NCBI GenBank assembly: GCA_963719975.1
Contig: CAVRED010000007.1
Location: 248,001 to 312,000, forward strand
Direction: 5' to 3'
From: Poindextera sp963719975
GTDB lineage: Bacteria; Pseudomonadota; Alphaproteobacteria; Caulobacterales; Caulobacteraceae
DNA length: 64,000 nt
A model generated the notes under the pieces. It was given only the letters and a program-made list of their open reading frames with translations, made no database searches and was not told the DNA's origin. Both the position numbers and the translations under genes were made by a program. This document shows positions 59,634-64,000 of this stretch, piece by piece (the stretch's first letter is position 1; every line of letters starts with the position of its first letter).

Positions 59634-60803
59634 ATGACCAAGAAGCGTGCGCAATACCTCTTCACCAGCGAGTCCGTCTCCGAGGGGCACCCCGACAAGG
59701 TGGCGGACCGGATCTCGGACGAGGTGGTGGACGCGTTCCTGGCCGCCGACCCTGTCGCGCGCGTGGCGTGCGAGACCATGGTCACCACCAATCGCATCAT
59801 CCTGGCCGGCGAGTGCCGCGGGCCGGCATCGGTGCACGCCGAGCTCGAGGATCGGGTGCGCGCCGCGATCAGGGCGATCGGTTATGAGCAGGCCGGTTTC
59901 GACTGGCGCAACGCCTCGTACGACTGCTTCCTGCACGCCCAGTCGGCCGACATCGCCATGGGCGTCGACGCCAAGGGCAACAAGGACGAGGGCGCGGGTG
60001 ACCAGGGCATCATGTTCGGCTATGCGACCGCCGAGACGCCCGAGCTGATGCCGGCGACCCTGCAGTACGCCCACAACATCCTGAAAACCCTCGCCGCCGC
60101 GCGCCACTCCGGCGCCGAGCCCGACCTCGAGCCGGACGCCAAGAGCCAGGTCACCCTCACCTACGACAACGGCAAACCGGTGCACGTGAACTCGATCGTG
60201 CTCTCGACCCAGCACCGCGAGGGCCTCACCCCCGCCGACGTCGCCGACATCATTCGTCCGTACGTGATGAAGGTGTTCCCGGAGGGCCTCGTGACCGGCG
60301 AGACCGAGTGGCTGGTCAATCCGACGGGCAAGTTCGTTATCGGCGGCCCGGACGGCGATTGCGGCCTCACCGGCCGCAAGATCATCGTCGACACCTACGG
60401 CGGCGCGGCGCCGCACGGCGGCGGGGCGTTTTCAGGCAAGGATCCGTCCAAGGTCGACCGCTCGGCGGCCTACGCTTGCCGCTACCTGGCCAAGAACGTC
60501 GTCGCGGCCGGCCTCGCCGAGACCTGCACCATCCAGATCGGCTATGCCATCGGGGTGGCCCGGCCGCTGAGCTTCTACGTCGATCTGCACGGCGGTCAGA
60601 TCGATCCCGAGAAGCTCGAGAAGGCGCTGCCCGAGATGATCGGCGGCGCGACGCCGAGAGCGATCCGCGAGCACCTGATGCTCAACCGCGCTATCTACGC
60701 GCGGACGTCGGCCTACGGCCACTTCGGGCGCGAGCCCGACCCCGACGGCGGCTTCTCGTGGGAGAGGACGGACCTCGCCGACCAGCTTCGCGCGCTGGCC
60801 TAG
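59634..60803 (+). CDS. metK: S-adenosylmethionine synthetase
   Basis: 389 residues, intact, with GGGAGG before the ATG. It makes SAM from methionine and ATP. The signatures are TSESVSEGHPDKVADRISD, GAGDQGIMFGYA, FVIGGPDGDCGLTGRKIIVDTYGG and GGGAFSGKDPSKVDRSAAYA (phosphate loop). I found no SAM-riboswitch-like element in the 140 bases upstream. Convergent with the cyclo-ligase gene; the ends overlap by four bases. Confidence 0.98.
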   Translation: MTKKRAQYLFTSESVSEGHPDKVADRISDEVVDAFLAADPVARVACETMVTTNRIILAGECRGPASVHAELEDRVRAAIRAIGYEQAGFDWRNASYDCFLHAQSADIAMGVDAKGNKDEGAGDQGIMFGYATAETPELMPATLQYAHNILKTLAAARHSGAEPDLEPDAKSQVTLTYDNGKPVHVNSIVLSTQHREGLTPADVADIIRPYVMKVFPEGLVTGETEWLVNPTGKFVIGGPDGDCGLTGRKIIVDTYGGAAPHGGGAFSGKDPSKVDRSAAYACRYLAKNVVAAGLAETCTIQIGYAIGVARPLSFYVDLHGGQIDPEKLEKALPEMIGGATPRAIREHLMLNRAIYARTSAYGHFGREPDPDGGFSWERTDLADQLRALA

Positions 60804-61435
60804 CGCACGATTGTGCGAAAGCCTTCCTCGGTGACGATCGCGTCAACCGGGATGTCGTGTTGCTGCGGGTCGAAGCTGCGCAGCCGCGCTCGCTCGAAGG
60901 CGACACCGATGGTCCGCGGCCGCGGCGAGAGGGCGGCAAGCGTCCTGTCGTAGTAGCCGCCGCCGTAGCCCAGGCGGTGCCCCTTCGCATCAAAGCCCAC
61001 CATCGGGACGATCACCAGGTCCGGGCGCAGCGGCCGCCCGAAGGCGGGCAGGAGGACGCCGCCGACGCCGGCGACCATCTGCGAGCGCGGTCCCCATGAG
61101 CGGAACTCCATCGGTTCGCGCGGCAGCAGCGGCGCGGGAATCGCGACGTGGCCGCCGAGATCGATGATGCGCAGCATGACCCCCTGCAGGTCCGGCTCGC
61201 CCCTGTGCGGCCAGTAGCAGGCGACGACGCCCGGGTTGGCCACGCCGAGGTGGGTGATCAGGGCGCGGGCGATGGCGGTCTCGGCGGCGGCGCGAACGGC
61301 CGGCGCGAGTTCGAGCCGCTCGGCGATCAGTTGCTTGCGCAGCGCGGAGCGCCGGCGGCGGATCTCGTTGGTTTCACGGCGCAATCGGGTCTCTCGCGGC
61401 TGACTGGCGTTACCCGCGGGAGGCGGCGAGGCCAA
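60800..61435 (-). CDS. 5-formyltetrahydrofolate cyclo-ligase
   Basis: About 211 residues from the first usable start (TTG at 61435), though the conserved part begins at LRKQLIAERLEL and a shorter start is possible. VIVPMVGFDAKGHRLGYGGGYYDRTLA holds the ATP-binding GYGGGYYDR motif. It converts 5-formyl-THF to 5,10-methenyl-THF. In many bacteria the 6S RNA gene lies just upstream; the 157-base gap here is a place to look. Confidence 0.93.
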   Translation of the reverse strand: MASPPPAGNASQPRETRLRRETNEIRRRRSALRKQLIAERLELAPAVRAAAETAIARALITHLGVANPGVVACYWPHRGEPDLQGVMLRIIDLGGHVAIPAPLLPREPMEFRSWGPRSQMVAGVGGVLLPAFGRPLRPDLVIVPMVGFDAKGHRLGYGGGYYDRTLAALSPRPRTIGVAFERARLRSFDPQQHDIPVDAIVTEEGFRTIVR

Positions 61436-61592
61436 GACTACCGCAAAGGTGATCCAACCGTCTCAATTCGTGGGATCCGCCTGCCCAACGCGCAGGGCTG
61501 GGAGGGCGCGCTCTGAATGTCGGCTCGCGCGGGGGTTCGTCGTCCTCGTGCTAGAACCCGGCGGCGCCGGGGCGCGGACGAGGAGGGACCAC

Positions 61593-62018
61593 ATGCGCTT
61601 CATGATGCTGATGATCCCGAGCGAGAAGGCCGAGCAGGGCGTCCTGCCCGACCCCGAATTCTTCGCCGAAATGATGCGCTACAACGAGGAGCTGCAGAAG
61701 GCCGGCGCGCTGCTGGCGCTCGACGGCCTGCATCCGACCGCGAAGGGAGCTCGGGTCAGCTTCCGCGCCGGCAAGCCGATCGTCACCGACGGGCCGTTCG
61801 CGGAGTCCAAGGAAGTCCTGGGCGGTTACTGGATGATCCAGGTCCGCTCCAAGGCCGAGGCGGTCGATTGGGCCAGACGTTGCCCGGCCATGGACGGCGA
61901 CACCATCGAGATCCGCCAGGTTCAGGAGATGGACGACTTCTCCGACGAGATCATCGAGGCGACGAAGGAGTTGGCGCAAGCGCTCGCGGGCGTCGGCGGG
62001 CTGACCGCGAAGAGCTGA
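61593..62018 (+). CDS. YciI-family (YCII-domain) protein
   Basis: 141 residues. MRFMMLMIPSEKAEQGVLPD and the conserved DGPFAESKEVLGGYWMIQVRSKAEAVDWARRCP are the DGPF-type YCII signature; the fold is a ferredoxin-like dimer, often encoded near sigma factors (none here). AGGAGGG precedes the ATG by 7 bases. Reaction unknown. Confidence 0.92.
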   Translation: MRFMMLMIPSEKAEQGVLPDPEFFAEMMRYNEELQKAGALLALDGLHPTAKGARVSFRAGKPIVTDGPFAESKEVLGGYWMIQVRSKAEAVDWARRCPAMDGDTIEIRQVQEMDDFSDEIIEATKELAQALAGVGGLTAKS

Positions 62019-62029
62019 ACGGCCAGGCG

Positions 62030-63121
62030 TTACGGCGACCGCGCCTCGCGCGCCAGCAGCGCGGCCTTGCGCTCGACGCCCCAACGATAGCCGGATAGCC
62101 CGCCGTCGTTGCGCACCACGCGGTGGCAGGGGATGGCGACAGCCGCAGGGTTGGCCGCGCAGGCCTGGGCGACGGCGCGCACGGCTTTAGGCCGTCCGAT
62201 GCGGGCGGCGACGTCCGCGTAGCTCGCTGTCGCGCCGGGCGGAATGTCGCGCAAGGCCCGCCACACCCGCTCCTGAAACGCCGTGCCCTTCACGTCCAGC
62301 GGCAACTCGACGCTCGAGCGCGGCGCCTCGACCATGCCGACGACCTGGGCGACCAGCGCCTCGAAGGCCGCATCGCCCCCGACCAACTCGGCGCGCGGGA
62401 AACGGTCCTCGAGCCCGCGCACCAGAGCGTCTGGGTCATCGCCGAACTGGATCGCGCAGACGCCCTTTTCGGTGGCGGCGACCAGGATCGCGCCGAGCGA
62501 CGTCTCGCCGACCGCAAAGCGGATCGTCGCGCCGCGGCCGCCCTTGCGAAAGTCGCTAGGCCGCATGCCGAGGCGGCTGTTGCTGGTGGCGTAGAAACGG
62601 CCGTTGGAGCCGAATCCAGCGCCGTAGATGGCCTCGGTCACACTCGCGCCCTCGTCGAGTTCGCTGACGATGCGTCCCGCCCGGTGAGCATCGGCGTAGG
62701 CCTTGGGCGTCACGCCGGTGAGCGCCTTGAACAGGCGGTGGAAGTGGAAGCGGCTCAGGCCAACGGCGCGGGCCAGGGCGTCCAGCCCCAGCGGCTCGTC
62801 GCTCTCGGCGATCAGGCGGCAGGCTTTCGCCACCGCATGCGCCTGGCGCTCTGCGAGGGGCGCGGCCGTCGGCTGGCAGCGTTTGCATGGGCGCAGGCCC
62901 GCGGCCTCGGCGTCGGCCGCTTCGGTGAAGAAGCGCACGTTGGACCGCAGCGGCCTGCGCGACGGACAGGTCGGGCGGCAATAGACGCCCGTCGTCATGA
63001 CGCCATAGAGGAAGCGGCCTTCGGCGGCCGCGTCGCGCGCCAGGACAGCGGCCCACATGGCATCTTCCGACATGGGCGCGGCCTCCCGCGAGGGGTCTCT
63101 TTTCAGCGCAACGGCGGTCAT
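62030..63121 (-). CDS. ada: Bifunctional Ada regulator / O6-methylguanine-DNA methyltransferase
   Basis: 363 residues, intact. In order: the methyl-phosphotriester domain with TGVYCRPTCPSRRP and CKRCQP (four zinc cysteines), an AraC-type helix-turn-helix (LDALARAVGLSRFHFHRLFKALTGVTPK), and the methyltransferase domain with the acceptor Cys in VAIPCHRVVRNDGGLSGYRWG. It repairs O6-methylguanine and activates the adaptive response when methylated. No alkB or alkA neighbour is present. Confidence 0.95.
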   Translation of the reverse strand: MTAVALKRDPSREAAPMSEDAMWAAVLARDAAAEGRFLYGVMTTGVYCRPTCPSRRPLRSNVRFFTEAADAEAAGLRPCKRCQPTAAPLAERQAHAVAKACRLIAESDEPLGLDALARAVGLSRFHFHRLFKALTGVTPKAYADAHRAGRIVSELDEGASVTEAIYGAGFGSNGRFYATSNSRLGMRPSDFRKGGRGATIRFAVGETSLGAILVAATEKGVCAIQFGDDPDALVRGLEDRFPRAELVGGDAAFEALVAQVVGMVEAPRSSVELPLDVKGTAFQERVWRALRDIPPGATASYADVAARIGRPKAVRAVAQACAANPAAVAIPCHRVVRNDGGLSGYRWGVERKAALLAREARSP

Positions 63122-63283
63122 TGGCACATCCTTCACCCAAGGTGGGCGCCCAAGGCGCCCTTCGCCAGCTGATCTAGCCCATGCGCCACGCGAGCCGCGC
63201 TTCGAGCCTTGCTTTCAAATTCCCCACCCAAACTCGCGCTGAACGAGCGTATCCTGCGACCGGGACGTGTTGGAGGCGCAGCC

Positions 63284-63670
63284 ATGCTGAAACCAATGAT
63301 CATGGCCACGGCATTGGCGCTGGCGGCCGCGCCGGCGCTCGCGCAGATCGGCAACCCGGCCATGCCGATCGAGATCAAGATGAAGCGCGGAACAGACACC
63401 GCCACCATCAGCGGCGTCCTGGTGCAGAACGGCGACTGCTGCACGTACGTGTTCGGGGCGCGCGCCGGCCAGAAGCTCTATTGGAGCGAGCGCGGCGCGG
63501 TCGTGCGCATGGTGCTCACCAACCCGGACGGCGAGGCCGTGGGGCCTGGCCTCTACAACCCCCAGCCCCTGCCGCAGAGCGGCGAATACACGCTGGCGAT
63601 CAGCCCGGATCTGATGGCCGAAGGCGCCTTTGGCCCCTACGTGATCAAGCTTCGGATCCCGCCCAAGTAG
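63284..63670 (+). CDS. Exported protein of unknown function, PPC-like beta fold
   Basis: 128 residues. Signal peptide MLKPMIMATALALAAAPALAQ. The mature part includes two adjacent cysteines (NGDCCTYVFGARAGQKLYW) and YTLAISPDLMAEGAFGPYVIKLRIPPK, the beta-rich pattern of pre-peptidase C-terminal-like domains. TTGGAGG precedes the ATG. Function not evident. Confidence 0.72.
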   Translation: MLKPMIMATALALAAAPALAQIGNPAMPIEIKMKRGTDTATISGVLVQNGDCCTYVFGARAGQKLYWSERGAVVRMVLTNPDGEAVGPGLYNPQPLPQSGEYTLAISPDLMAEGAFGPYVIKLRIPPK

Positions 63671-63733
63671 CCTTGCGCTTGCCCCGCGTCTCAGGCTCTC
63701 ATCAACACCGGCAACCAAAGACGGGAGGCCGCC

Positions 63734-64000
63734 ATGGCCGACGGCTCGCTCGCTCAAGCGTTCAAGGACCGCAATGAGGAAGCCCGCGCGCTTGCCTATG
63801 AGACGCCGCTAGACCGGTTTCACGTCGCGGACTCCAAGCTGTTCCGGGCGGACACCCTGTGGCCCTGGTTCGAGCGCCTGCGCGCCGAGGATCCGGTGCA
63901 TTACACCGCCGAGAGCGAGTTCGGCGCCTACTGGTCGGTGACCAAGCACCGCGACATCGTCGCCGTCGATTCCAACCACGCTGTCTTCTCGTCCTGCTCC
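63734..64000 (+). CDS. Cytochrome P450 (N-terminal part, cut by window end)
   Basis: The first 89 residues of an open frame to the window end; GGGAGG lies 5-9 bases before the ATG. FRADTLWPWFERLRAEDPVHYTAESEFGAYWSVTKHRDIVAVDSNHAVFSS is the N-terminal region of bacterial soluble P450s (CYP108/CYP153-like opening). The I helix and heme-binding Cys lie beyond the window. Probably hydroxylates a hydrophobic compound. Confidence 0.85.
   Translation, partial: MADGSLAQAFKDRNEEARALAYETPLDRFHVADSKLFRADTLWPWFERLRAEDPVHYTAESEFGAYWSVTKHRDIVAVDSNHAVFSSCS

Overview
The window is GC-rich bacterial chromosome, most likely from an alphaproteobacterium of the order Caulobacterales (Caulobacter/Phenylobacterium-like). 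The evidence is an alphaproteobacterial 16S rRNA, the holdfast-anchor pair hfaA-hfaB, a DUF3126 gene next to cysE, and a 16S-Ile-Ala-23S-5S-fMet rRNA operon. I see no phage, plasmid, integrase, insertion sequence or CRISPR array.

Layout. 0-2.8 kb: a LolA-like lipoprotein-sorting protein and an FtsX-type permease (minus strand), divergent from a TetR regulator, with a perfect 17-bp palindrome between them. 2.8-8.4 kb: glyoxylate shunt, with malate synthase G and isocitrate lyase convergent, and an XRE/ScfR-type regulator divergent from isocitrate lyase. 8.4-13.5 kb: two exported hydrolases and small proteins. 13.5-20.4 kb: a hairpin with a (CAC)10 loop, two GPH/MFS sugar-type symporters, a MATE exporter, a luciferase-like monooxygenase and an isoprenylcysteine methyltransferase-like protein. 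20.4-32 kb: FMN reductase, acyl-CoA dehydrogenase, outer-membrane beta-barrel, a membrane-anchored TIR protein, SDR, QueF, nitroreductase, CysE, PhoH, gamma-carbonic anhydrase-like protein and enoyl-CoA hydratase. 32-44 kb: two large paralogous M16 peptidases bracketing an aldo/keto reductase, a PAS_5 protein and an unknown exported protein, followed by hfaB-hfaA, a rhomboid protease, a CBS protein and an Rrf2 regulator. 44.4-50.1 kb: the rRNA operon with promoter, boxA-like elements and terminator. 50-64 kb: cold-shock protein, lysine/aminoadipate catabolism with an Lrp regulator, redox and transport genes, thiolase, metK, 5-formyl-THF cyclo-ligase, Ada and the start of a cytochrome P450.

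How the genes fit together. The glyoxylate shunt plus acyl-CoA dehydrogenase, enoyl-CoA hydratase and thiolase suggests growth on fatty acids and other C2-yielding compounds. HfaAB and the porin-like barrel are cell-surface functions. The piperideine-6-carboxylate dehydrogenase, lysine/saccharopine dehydrogenase and Lrp genes form a lysine-degradation unit.

Quality warning. About twenty protein genes between 1 and 43.6 kb are broken by single-base shifts. Nearly all behave as one extra base, and many lie in housekeeping genes (isocitrate lyase, cysE, phoH). I see none from 44 to 64 kb. These are most simply indel errors in the assembled sequence, so broken genes are annotated as whole genes with the shift positions noted. 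No clear new multi-gene system stands out. The best leads are the (CAC)10 hairpin, the TIR protein, the unknown exported protein at 36.7 kb, the unassigned transcript-like region upstream of phoH and the duplicated hairpins after each spacer tRNA.
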